From assembly GCA_023253575.1 (NCBI GenBank), contig JALRGB010000047.1, positions 1 to 6,092 on the forward strand: a DNA stretch of 6,092 nucleotides, written 5' to 3'. This document shows positions 1 through 5,492 of this stretch, piece by piece. The notes beneath the pieces were generated by a model. It made no database searches. It was not told where the DNA came from and saw nothing but the letters and a program-made list of their open reading frames with translations. A program made the translations under genes and the position numbers. The stretch comes from Verrucomicrobiales bacterium (lineage in GTDB: Bacteria > Verrucomicrobiota > Verrucomicrobiia > Verrucomicrobiales > V1-33). Position 1 is the stretch's first letter. Each line of letters opens with the position of its first letter.

Positions 1-1
1 C

Positions 2-322
2 CCCGCCCGCGATACCGTCGATGACCTCATGGAATACGCCGCCGACAAAGGCGTGGCCCACTACGACAACTGGGACTTCGTCGTCGGATCCGTGGCCGAC
101 ACCGACAGCATCCGTCAGACCCTCCGCCTCCAAGACCCAGACGTCGCCGCCGACGGTCAGCTCCGCAACCACTCCGGTATGATCATCTTCGGCAATGACC
201 GCACCAACCGCTGGAGCGCCATCCCCGCCGGCACCCGGCCCGAACACATCGCCCATAGCTTCCTGCGTATGACCCGCGACGGCACATTCCGCTCCATCCT
301 CCACGGCCTCCCCGCAGCCTAA
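2..322 (+). CDS. SCO1/SenC-like copper protein, C-terminal part (5' end outside window)
   Basis: The frame is open from the window edge, so the ATG at 29 is internal. Residues before it (PARDTVDDL) match the SCO pattern 'DPxRDTxxxL', and the downstream W-D-F-V-V-G matches the family's 'WxFLTG' stretch. The visible 106 residues are the second half of a thioredoxin fold. The NHSG motif (His codon 170-172) corresponds to the conserved SCO histidine that, with an upstream CxxxC pair, binds copper; the CxxxC part is outside the window. SCO proteins deliver copper to the CuA site of cytochrome c oxidase or act as thiol reductases, usually anchored at the periplasmic face of the inner membrane. The segment after the histidine (GNDRTNRW) is unlike classical Sco1 and suggests a divergent subfamily. 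No oxidase gene follows, so its partner is unknown. Family assignment is fairly confident; exact role is inferred. Confidence 0.7.
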   Translation, partial: PARDTVDDLMEYAADKGVAHYDNWDFVVGSVADTDSIRQTLRLQDPDVAADGQLRNHSGMIIFGNDRTNRWSAIPAGTRPEHIAHSFLRMTRDGTFRSILHGLPAA

Positions 323-367
323 TACCATTCCCATTCCTCCCGTATTCTCTCGCGTATACAAAACTGT

Positions 368-423
368 AAAAAAACGAGACACCCACTTTAAGTGCTCGCC
401 GGCGAGCACTTAAGTGGGTGTCT
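368..423 (-). terminator. Long palindrome with a U-tract on the minus strand (leftward terminator-like)
   Basis: Left arm 377-400 and right arm 401-423 are complementary over 23 pairs, with one extra T in the left arm and essentially no loop; the centre is GCTCGCCGGCGAGC. Seven A residues at 368-374 lie just left of the stem, so a leftward transcript would read stem, CG, then seven U: a strong intrinsic terminator shape. Rightward, the stem is followed by GCGATTGTGG, with no U-tract, so it is not a classical terminator for the SCO gene. A transcript from either strand could fold it, and as supercoiled DNA it could extrude as a cruciform. It may also belong to a dispersed palindromic repeat family. 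The structure is seen directly; its function is inferred. Confidence 0.6.
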
Positions 424-451
424 GCGATTGTGGGTCGTGGCGATGCGCACG

Positions 452-468
452 ACACGCGCGCGTGTGCG
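452..468. other. Alternating purine-pyrimidine tract with 14-bp CG palindrome (Z-DNA-prone)
   Basis: The 17 bases alternate strictly purine/pyrimidine and include the perfect palindrome ACACGCGCGCGTGT (452-465). CG/CA alternation of this kind is the class most prone to flip to left-handed Z-DNA under negative supercoiling. It lies about 15 bp upstream of the putative -35 of the topoisomerase gene. The sequence property is direct; any biological role is speculation. Confidence 0.45.
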
Positions 469-482
469 GCCGCAACGCGGGC

Positions 483-510
483 TTGACATATGGATAATTT
501 TTTGAACAAT
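483..510 (+). promoter_or_regulatory. Candidate topB promoter
   Basis: A consensus -35 TTGACA (483-488) is followed after 16 bp by AACAAT (505-510), which matches four of six -10 bases. The surrounding 483-540 is AT-rich and contrasts with the GC-rich DNA on both sides. Transcription would start near 517, leaving a leader of about 160 nt before the topB ATG at 679. I see no other recognisable element in 540-678. The perfect -35 is good evidence; the weak -10 lowers confidence, although a weak -10 overlapped by an operator is common in regulated promoters. Confidence 0.4.
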
Positions 511-516
511 TGTTCA
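503..516. promoter_or_regulatory. Perfect 14-bp palindrome TGAACAATTGTTCA, operator-like
   Basis: The site is perfectly symmetric and overlaps the proposed -10 of the topB promoter, where a repressor would block transcription. Its GAAC-N4-GTTC core has the shape of the LexA (SOS) box known from Firmicutes and Actinobacteria, but other dimeric regulators use similar symmetry. Flanking copies of CATATG at 487-492 and 515-520 add a second symmetric layer. The regulator's identity is inference only. Confidence 0.4.
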
Positions 517-678
517 TATGTTGCTTTTCTGGTATTTTTGTGGCGCGTCGGCGCGGGGATCGGCGGTTTTCTGGTTGGACGGAATCACTTTTTGGGGACT
601 CTTTCGTTACTGGCGACTTGACGCGTGCGTAGTCTCTCCCGCCGACCGCCATTTGTCTGCGGTGCCCGCCCATCACCC

Positions 679-3309
679 ATGAAGACCCTCATTATTGCCG
701 AAAAGCCCAGTGTTGCCGCTGACCTCGCCCGCGTGCTCGGCAAAGGCCCCGGCATGTCCAAGTTCGTTAAAGAGAAAGATTACTTCGAGAACGACACTCA
801 TATCATCTCGTCGGCCATCGGGCATTTAGTGGAGCTGGCGCTCCCGGGCGAGGCCCAAGGCAAGAAGCCGAGCTGGAAATTCGACTCACTGCCGATTTTG
901 CCAGAGAAATTTGATCTGCAGCCGCGGGATGACGGCGAAGAGCGGCTCAAGGTGCTCAAGCGGTTGATGAAGCGTCCAGATGTGGGCGGCATTATCAATG
1001 CGTGTGACGCCGGGCGGGAAGGGGAATTAATTTTCCGTTATATTGTAGAGGCGACCGGGGTGCGAAAGCCGACGCAGCGGTTGTGGATGCAATCGATGAC
1101 CAATGCGGCGATTGAGAAGGCTTTTGGTCAATTGCGCAGTGATGCGGAGATGTTGCCCTTGGCTCATGCGGCGCTGTGTCGCAGCGAGAGCGACTGGCTG
1201 GTGGGCATCAATGCGACGCGGGCGCTGACGGCGGCGAATTCGCGATTTGGCGGATTTCGGCTGACGCCGGCGGGCCGGGTGCAGACGCCGACACTGGCCA
1301 TTCTGGTGGCCCGGGAGAAGGAGATCATGAGTTTTGTGCCCCGGGCGTACTGGGAGGTCATTGGCGAGTTTGGGGTGACGGCGGGCGAATATTACGGCCG
1401 CTGGTTCCAAGAGGATTTTCAAAAGGACGAGGGCAATCCGCATGCCCGGGCGGAGCGGTTATGGGATCAGGCGGAGGCCGATGCCATTGTCGCCCGGACG
1501 CAGGGCCGAAAAGGCACGGTCACAGAGGTGAAGAAGCCGGCGCGCCAGGCGTCGCCACTGCTGTATGACCTGACCTCGCTGCAACGCGAAGCCAGCAACC
1601 GATTTGGGTTCTCGGCCCGGCGCACCCTGCAGCTGGCCCAAGCGCTCTATGAAAAACATAAGGCCCTGACCTATCCGCGGACCGATTCACGCTACCTGCC
1701 CGAAGACTATCTCGGCACCGTCAAAGATACCATGCGCACGCTGGCCCGCGCCGAAGAGGGCGGCTCCGTCGTGGGGAATTTGCCCAAATTCGCCGCCCGC
1801 CTGCTGGATGAAAATCGGATCATTCCAACCAAACGCGTCTTCGACGGCTCCAAAGTCTCCGACCACTTTGCCATCATCCCCACCGGTCAACTGCCATCAA
1901 AACTCGACGAGGCAGAACAGAAACTGTTCGATATGGTCTCACGGCGATTCATCGCCGTCTTTTATCCAGCAGCTGAATTTGAAGTCACCACGCGCATCAC
2001 GCGGATCACCACGGATAAGATTATAGATGCTTTCAAGACCGACGGCAAAGTACTGCTGCTGCCCGGCTGGCTGGAGGTCTACGGCAAGAAATCGATTGGC
2101 GATGATGATGAAGCAGCCACGCTCTGTCCGGTGCAAGAAGGCGAGACAGCGACTGGCATTGCCATTGACAAGCGCGAGGACGTGACTCGTCCGCCGCCTC
2201 ATTATAACGAGGCCACCTTGTTATCGAGCATGGAGGGGGCGGGCAAGCTGGTGGATGACGAAGAATTGCGGGAAGCGATGAGCGAGCGTGGTCTGGGCAC
2301 GCCGGCGACGCGGGCGGCCATCATTGAAGGATTGCTGCAGGACGGCTACCTAGCTCGTAACCAACGCGATTTGGTGGCCACCTCCAAGGGGATTGCCCTC
2401 ATTGATCAGCTGCATGAAGCCGGGGTCGAGGCGCTGGCCTCGCCTGAGATGACCGGCCAGTGGGAGCACAAACTCAAGTTGATGGAGCAAGGGCAGGCGG
2501 AGCGGACGACGTTTATGCGCGAAATCCGCGAGCTGGCCGCCCAGATCGTCCAGCGCACGCGTCATTATGCCGAGACCAAGGTCGAGGAAGTCTTTCCAGA
2601 TTTTCAAGCCACCTGTCCGTTGTGTGGCGCGCATGGACTCAAGAACATTGCCACTTCGCTCTCATGCCATACGCCCAAGTGCACGCTGCGGGTAGGCAAG
2701 ACGATTGCCCAGCGACCCATGTCCGAGGCCGAGCTGCATGAGCTGCTGGAGAAGAAATTTCTCGGTCCGCTCCATGGGTTCAAGAACCGGTTTGGCAAGG
2801 ATTTTGACGCGGCGGTGGAGATCGATACCAAAGGCAAAGTGGCCTTTGTGTTTGCTAAGTCACCCGAGCAGGAAGCGGCTCTCGAGTCGGTTCAGGATCC
2901 AGCCAACCGCTTGTGTCCGTGTCCGGTATGTGCGGCGGCCGGTCAAAACTTCTTTATTTACGACACGCCGGCCGGGTACACGTGCGAAGTGCACTTGCGC
3001 GGCGACGCCACCGCCGCCGCGGCCAAAAAATGCAAGCCCAAAGCGCATCTAGGGAAAGTCATGTGCGGTCATGACATCGACCGCGCCACCGCCCTGAAGT
3101 TTTTTACCGAAGGCGACAGCGGGATGCTCAAAGGAATGAAAAGCAAAAAAGGAAGGACCTTCGACGCCAATCTATTGCTCAATCTCAAGGGTAAATGGCT
3201 CACCGAATTCAAGTTTGCCCCGCGGGAAAAAGCGCCCGGAGGACCGAAAAAACGAGTCTTTGGGAAAAAGATGCCAGCCAAGAAATCAGCGAAAGTCGCC
3301 GCGGAATAA
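679..3309 (+). CDS. topB: DNA topoisomerase III (type IA), long form with C-terminal zinc-ribbon repeats
   Basis: Type IA topoisomerases cut one DNA strand through a tyrosine, pass another strand and reseal; topoisomerase III mainly resolves precatenanes and recombination intermediates, often with a RecQ-family helicase. The 876-residue product starts MKTLIIAEKPSVA, the Toprim opening with catalytic Glu8. The acidic Toprim motif is D110-A-G-R-E114, with Gly where many enzymes have the second Asp, a variant I recall from other TopB proteins. GRVQTPTLA lies at 199-207, the nucleophile is Tyr332 in TYPRTDSR (331-338), and GLGTPATRA is at 538-546. The C-terminus holds two zinc-ribbon/Toprim-repeat units: Cys646, 649, 663, 668 followed by LHGFKNRFGKDFDA, and Cys746, 748, 751, 769, 785, 796 followed by LKGMKSKKGRTFDA. 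A Lys-rich tail ends it. This is longer than E. coli TopB (653 residues). I chose ATG 679 over the in-frame GTG at 625 because family homology begins there. No Shine-Dalgarno is visible and no clear terminator follows. Confidence 0.95.
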   Translation: MKTLIIAEKPSVAADLARVLGKGPGMSKFVKEKDYFENDTHIISSAIGHLVELALPGEAQGKKPSWKFDSLPILPEKFDLQPRDDGEERLKVLKRLMKRPDVGGIINACDAGREGELIFRYIVEATGVRKPTQRLWMQSMTNAAIEKAFGQLRSDAEMLPLAHAALCRSESDWLVGINATRALTAANSRFGGFRLTPAGRVQTPTLAILVAREKEIMSFVPRAYWEVIGEFGVTAGEYYGRWFQEDFQKDEGNPHARAERLWDQAEADAIVARTQGRKGTVTEVKKPARQASPLLYDLTSLQREASNRFGFSARRTLQLAQALYEKHKALTYPRTDSRYLPEDYLGTVKDTMRTLARAEEGGSVVGNLPKFAARLLDENRIIPTKRVFDGSKVSDHFAIIPTGQLPSKLDEAEQKLFDMVSRRFIAVFYPAAEFEVTTRITRITTDKIIDAFKTDGKVLLLPGWLEVYGKKSIGDDDEAATLCPVQEGETATGIAIDKREDVTRPPPHYNEATLLSSMEGAGKLVDDEELREAMSERGLGTPATRAAIIEGLLQDGYLARNQRDLVATSKGIALIDQLHEAGVEALASPEMTGQWEHKLKLMEQGQAERTTFMREIRELAAQIVQRTRHYAETKVEEVFPDFQATCPLCGAHGLKNIATSLSCHTPKCTLRVGKTIAQRPMSEAELHELLEKKFLGPLHGFKNRFGKDFDAAVEIDTKGKVAFVFAKSPEQEAALESVQDPANRLCPCPVCAAAGQNFFIYDTPAGYTCEVHLRGDATAAAAKKCKPKAHLGKVMCGHDIDRATALKFFTEGDSGMLKGMKSKKGRTFDANLLLNLKGKWLTEFKFAPREKAPGGPKKRVFGKKMPAKKSAKVAAE

Positions 3310-3390
3310 CTCTGAAAGCAGGGATGACGAATGAAAATTCGGCAAGTTATTGAAAATAAGCGCAATAAGCAATTTAGACGAACGATTTAG

Positions 3391-3494
3391 CACTCACCTT
3401 GCAGGTGAGCTTGGAAAAGGTACCATCGGTGTAGCGAGCCGCAGGCGAAAGGCAGTGCCGCGGCCAGAACGGCAGGTCGACCATGACCCGCCGT
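3391..3494. other. GC-rich hairpin-forming block in the topB-aqpZ spacer (repeat or small RNA candidate)
   Basis: Between AT-rich flanks the block can form three hairpins: CTCACCT/AGGTGAG at 3393-3399/3403-3409 with loop TGC; GCCGC/GCGGC at 3438-3442/3460-3464; and a 10-bp stem 3469-3478/3485-3494 with one A-C mismatch and loop GACCAT. None is followed by a U-tract. It does not match tRNA, tmRNA, RNase P RNA or SRP RNA as I know them. A 36-codon minus-strand reading frame (3374-3484) runs through it, but I would not call it a gene. The remaining spacer holds a short tandem AATAAGC (3355-3361, 3364-3370) and the aqpZ promoter. A dispersed intergenic repeat is my preferred reading, unproven. 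Confidence 0.3.
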
Positions 3495-3521
3495 ATTGGA
3501 CTAATGTTTACCATTAACCTC

Positions 3522-3550
3522 TTGGCGGGAACGGCGAAATTGCTTATAAC
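3522..3550 (+). promoter_or_regulatory. Candidate aqpZ promoter
   Basis: TTGGCG (3522-3527) and TATAAC (3545-3550) match four and five of the six consensus bases and are separated by the ideal 17 bp. The start site would fall near 3557, about 35 nt before the aqpZ ATG at 3592, in an AT-rich run (ATTAATTTAAT). Spacing and position support a housekeeping-type promoter. No operator palindrome is evident around it. Confidence 0.55.
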
Positions 3551-3591
3551 GCTATTAATTTAATCTCCTTTCATCCCACCACCCACCCATT

Positions 3592-4281
3592 ATGAACAAA
3601 TATTGTGCAGAATTTATTGGTACCTTCTGGCTTGTCCTAGGCGGTTGCGGCAGCGCCGTACTGGCGGCGGCCTTTCCGGAAGTCGGCATCGGCCTGCATG
3701 GCGTTTCGCTAGCCTTCGGCCTGACAGTACTAACTATGGCTTATGCCATTGGGCACATTTCTGGGTGCCATTTGAATCCGGCGGTTTCCGTCGGGCTCTG
3801 GGCAGGCGGACGGTTTCCGGCCTCCCAGTTGTTGCCGTATATCATTTCGCAAGTCTTGGGCGGTCTGGTGGCGGGCGGGGTGCTCTACCTGATTGCCAGC
3901 GGCAAGCCAGGTTTTGATGTCACGGCTGGTTTTGCTTCCAACGGGTTTGGCGAGCGCTCACCGGGCGGGTATTCGATGACCTCAGCGCTGGTCACAGAAG
4001 TAGTCATGACCATGATGTTTTTGGTCATTATCCTTGGGGCCACGGACAAGCGCGCCCCTCAGGGGTTTGCGCCGATCGCGATTGGTCTGGGTTTGACCCT
4101 GATCCACTTGATCAGCATTCCGGTGACCAATACGTCGGTCAATCCAGCCCGCAGCACGGCGGTGGCCGTTTTTGCCGGCGGCTTGGCCGTGCAACAACTC
4201 TGGTTGTTCTGGGTCGCCCCACTCGTCGGAGGCGCTCTCGGCGCCGTCGTCTATAAATTCATCGGCTCGTCCAAAGACTGA
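3592..4281 (+). CDS. aqpZ: Aquaporin Z-type water channel (MIP family)
   Basis: This 229-residue inner-membrane protein is nearly the same length as E. coli AqpZ (231) and very similar throughout, including the opening EFIGTFWLVLGGCGSAVLAA and the block around IPVTNTSVNPARSTAVA. AqpZ forms tetramers in which each subunit is a water-selective pore for osmotic adaptation. Both NPA half-helix motifs are present (Asn62 and Asn184). The aromatic/arginine filter residues Phe42, His172, Thr181 and Arg187 correspond to Phe43, His174, Thr183 and Arg189 of E. coli AqpZ; this set marks a strict water channel rather than a glycerol facilitator. Six membrane helices are expected. Small differences are Cys59 before the first NPA motif, where Gly or Ala is usual, and NPAVS instead of NPAVT. 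It has its own promoter at 3522-3550 and a terminator at 4448-4479, so it is probably monocistronic. The leader before ATG is C-rich (CCACCCACCCATT) with no Shine-Dalgarno. Confidence 0.96.
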   Translation: MNKYCAEFIGTFWLVLGGCGSAVLAAAFPEVGIGLHGVSLAFGLTVLTMAYAIGHISGCHLNPAVSVGLWAGGRFPASQLLPYIISQVLGGLVAGGVLYLIASGKPGFDVTAGFASNGFGERSPGGYSMTSALVTEVVMTMMFLVIILGATDKRAPQGFAPIAIGLGLTLIHLISIPVTNTSVNPARSTAVAVFAGGLAVQQLWLFWVAPLVGGALGAVVYKFIGSSKD

Positions 4282-4355
4282 TCCCCTCAGAAATCGAAAA
4301 ACAAGGTCGGAACCAAGCCGCTCACCACCCGAGCATCTCGTTCCCCCTCCAGCCG

Positions 4356-4390
4356 ATCCGTCGCCGCGGCCGCCCGCCGCCGCGACGGAT
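4356..4390. other. GC-rich hairpin in the 3' region of aqpZ
   Basis: ATCCGTCGC (4356-4364) pairs with GCGACGGAT (4382-4390). After a C-C mismatch, four more pairs (GCGG/CCGC) close a 7-nt loop. The following AATAGTCAAG is not a U-tract, so it is not an intrinsic terminator alone. It lies about 75 nt after the aqpZ stop and could stabilise the mRNA 3' end or slow polymerase before the real terminator. Confidence 0.4.
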
Positions 4391-4419
4391 AATAGTCAAG
4401 TTTCCCTGAATTTCTGCAG

Positions 4420-4440
4420 ACACTCATAACGCGTGAGTGT
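4420..4440. other. Small hairpin preceding the terminator
   Basis: ACACTCA (4420-4426) pairs with TGAGTGT (4434-4440) around the 7-nt loop TAACGCG. It ends 7 nt before the terminator stem, so the two would stack as tandem hairpins at the end of the aqpZ transcript. It has no U-tract of its own. Confidence 0.4.
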
Positions 4441-4447
4441 ATCCTCG

Positions 4448-4479
4448 AGACGGACCACCGATGGTCCGTCTTTTTTTTT
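4448..4479 (+). terminator. Strong intrinsic terminator after aqpZ
   Basis: A perfect 10-bp stem, AGACGGACCA (4448-4457) with TGGTCCGTCT (4462-4471), closes the tetraloop CCGA and leads into nine T residues (4471-4479). This is a textbook rho-independent terminator for rightward transcription. The aqpZ stop is 166 nt upstream. It implies that the next gene has its own promoter downstream, or that this is an attenuator in that gene's leader. Confidence 0.9.
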
Positions 4480-4489
4480 GCTGTACTGC

Positions 4490-5368
4490 ATGCCAGCCCG
4501 CAACCAAAAGCGGCGCGCTTTGACCGCCACTGCCCGTGGGGCCGCCGTCTCACCGGGACGGTCGGCCCCAAAGAATGCTCGTTTTCCGGCGAGAGACCGT
4601 ACCGTACGGCTGCACAGCAGAAATGTAACGTACCGGACGGCGGCCCCGGCGGTTATTCCAATTGTGTGGTTGAACACAATTATTGGATTGATGCTGATGC
4701 CATTGGCGTGGGTCACGACGCAGGCATTTTTCACCATATTGGGCCGCAGTGCGGCGGCTGACGAGGTATGGCAGACGCCACCGGTGGTCTTATTTACGTG
4801 GGGGCTGGTCGTCTGGCTGGCCGCTTTCTGGGGGGGGTTGCGCCCTCGTTACCTGTATGTTCTCGGCCATGAGCTGACGCATGCGTTATTTGTGCTGCTG
4901 TGTGGCGGCCGCATTCATGCGTTCCGGGTGACTTCCGACGGCGGTCATGTCGTGACCGACAAAAACAACGTCTTGATTTCGCTGTCGCCGTATTTTGTGC
5001 CGTTTTGGTCGCTGGTGGCGGTGGCGGCGTATGGATTGCTTGGGGCGGCGGTGGATCTTGGATCCGTGCAACACCTACGGGTGGGTGAGTGGCGGTTTTC
5101 GCTGGGCATGGATGCCGCGCTCTCGGTGGTGCTGGGGTATTCGTGGGGGCTGCACCTCACGTTTACTCTCTGGATGGTGACGCGCGACCAGCCCGATCTG
5201 CAGCAAAATGGGACGTTTTTCTCGCTGGTGTTCATTTATTACATCAATCTGGCCCTGATCCTCAGTCTGTTTGTGCTGGCCTCGCCGGGCGTGACCGCCG
5301 GCGATCTGATGGACGCGTGGCTCCACCATTTGCGCGGCCTGATAGAAACACTGACAACCTCAGTCTAA
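4490..5368 (+). CDS. Polytopic membrane protein with HELTH motif, M50-like metallopeptidase candidate (start uncertain)
   Basis: Read from ATG 4490 the product has 292 residues with about five hydrophobic segments: roughly 53-84, 99-117, 175-190, 210-230 and 243-265. H127-E-L-T-H131 (codons from 4868) fits the HExxH zinc motif and is followed by FVLLCGGRIHAFRVTSDGG, resembling M50/M50B-like membrane peptidases (HExGHAxxxxxxGGR...). A hydrophobic SPYFVPFW follows at 166-173. The usual LDG third-ligand motif of site-2 proteases is absent; His222 or an Asp in DQPDL (233-237) might substitute. Function and substrate are unknown. The start is doubtful: residues 1-50 are Arg-rich and low-complexity, use mixed codons, and begin 10 nt after a strong terminator. 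GTG 4664 (234 residues, opening VWLNTIIGLMLMPLAW) or ATG 4691 may be the true start. The frame also extends upstream to GTG 4433, which would place the terminator inside the gene. No Shine-Dalgarno is clear at any of them. The gene body is G-rich at third positions, unlike neighbouring carB. Confidence 0.75.
   Translation: MPARNQKRRALTATARGAAVSPGRSAPKNARFPARDRTVRLHSRNVTYRTAAPAVIPIVWLNTIIGLMLMPLAWVTTQAFFTILGRSAAADEVWQTPPVVLFTWGLVVWLAAFWGGLRPRYLYVLGHELTHALFVLLCGGRIHAFRVTSDGGHVVTDKNNVLISLSPYFVPFWSLVAVAAYGLLGAAVDLGSVQHLRVGEWRFSLGMDAALSVVLGYSWGLHLTFTLWMVTRDQPDLQQNGTFFSLVFIYYINLALILSLFVLASPGVTAGDLMDAWLHHLRGLIETLTTSV
4660..4681. repeat. Perfect 8-bp inverted repeat AATTGTGT / ACACAATT
   Basis: The arms 4660-4667 and 4674-4681 are perfect and separated by GGTTGA. 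The repeat covers the candidate GTG start (4664) of the HELTH protein. If translation starts there or later, it sits where an operator or translation-blocking hairpin could act; if the ATG at 4490 is used, it is simply coding sequence. A role is speculative. Confidence 0.35.
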
Positions 5369-5380
5369 GCGCCTCCGCTT

Positions 5381-5386
5381 TTGACA
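5381..5386 (+). promoter_or_regulatory. Isolated -35-like TTGACA in the spacer before carB
   Basis: TTGACA is a perfect -35 hexamer just after the HELTH gene stop, but the bases 16-18 bp downstream (around CAACGG) make a poor -10. The 124-bp spacer 5369-5492 otherwise shows no terminator hairpin with a U-tract. carB could therefore be co-transcribed with the upstream gene or use this weak promoter. Confidence 0.2.
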
Positions 5387-5492
5387 CCCCGCCGCCCGTG
5401 TGGCAACGGTGAACCATGTGCTAGCTGCCAGCCACCCGCTTGTTTTCTGGCACCCCGCTTTCAGCCGATCATTTCCCATTCCTCGCATTCCC

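Noticed and set aside
377..423. Palindrome as a normal intrinsic terminator of the SCO gene
   Set aside because: No U-tract follows the stem on the plus strand; the run of A/T is on the left side and serves only leftward transcription.
183..676. Two overlapping minus-strand frames (183-509 and 410-676)
   Set aside because: Both run through the palindrome, the CG-alternating tract and the promoter region; products are Arg/Gly-rich low complexity with no family resemblance, typical of frames in GC-rich spacers.
625..678. Upstream GTG start adding 18 residues to TopB
   Set aside because: The added residues have no family counterpart, while MKTLIIAEKPSVA from ATG 679 is the standard Toprim opening.
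1027..1568. Long frames opposite and in other phases of topB (for example 1027-1443 minus, 1176-1568 plus)
   Set aside because: They overlap the strongly supported catalytic core of topoisomerase III and read as low-complexity shadows.
3374..3484. Minus-strand 36-codon frame starting ATG GTC GAC (product begins MVDLPFWPRHCLS)
   Set aside because: It is short, lacks a ribosome binding site and overlaps hairpin-forming sequence; I recognise no family. More likely a chance frame through a repeat-like block.
5409..5492. In-frame GTG codons at 5409 and 5418 as CarB starts
   Set aside because: They would add residues unlike any CarB N-terminus; GTG 5493 gives the expected (M)PKDSSIKK start.
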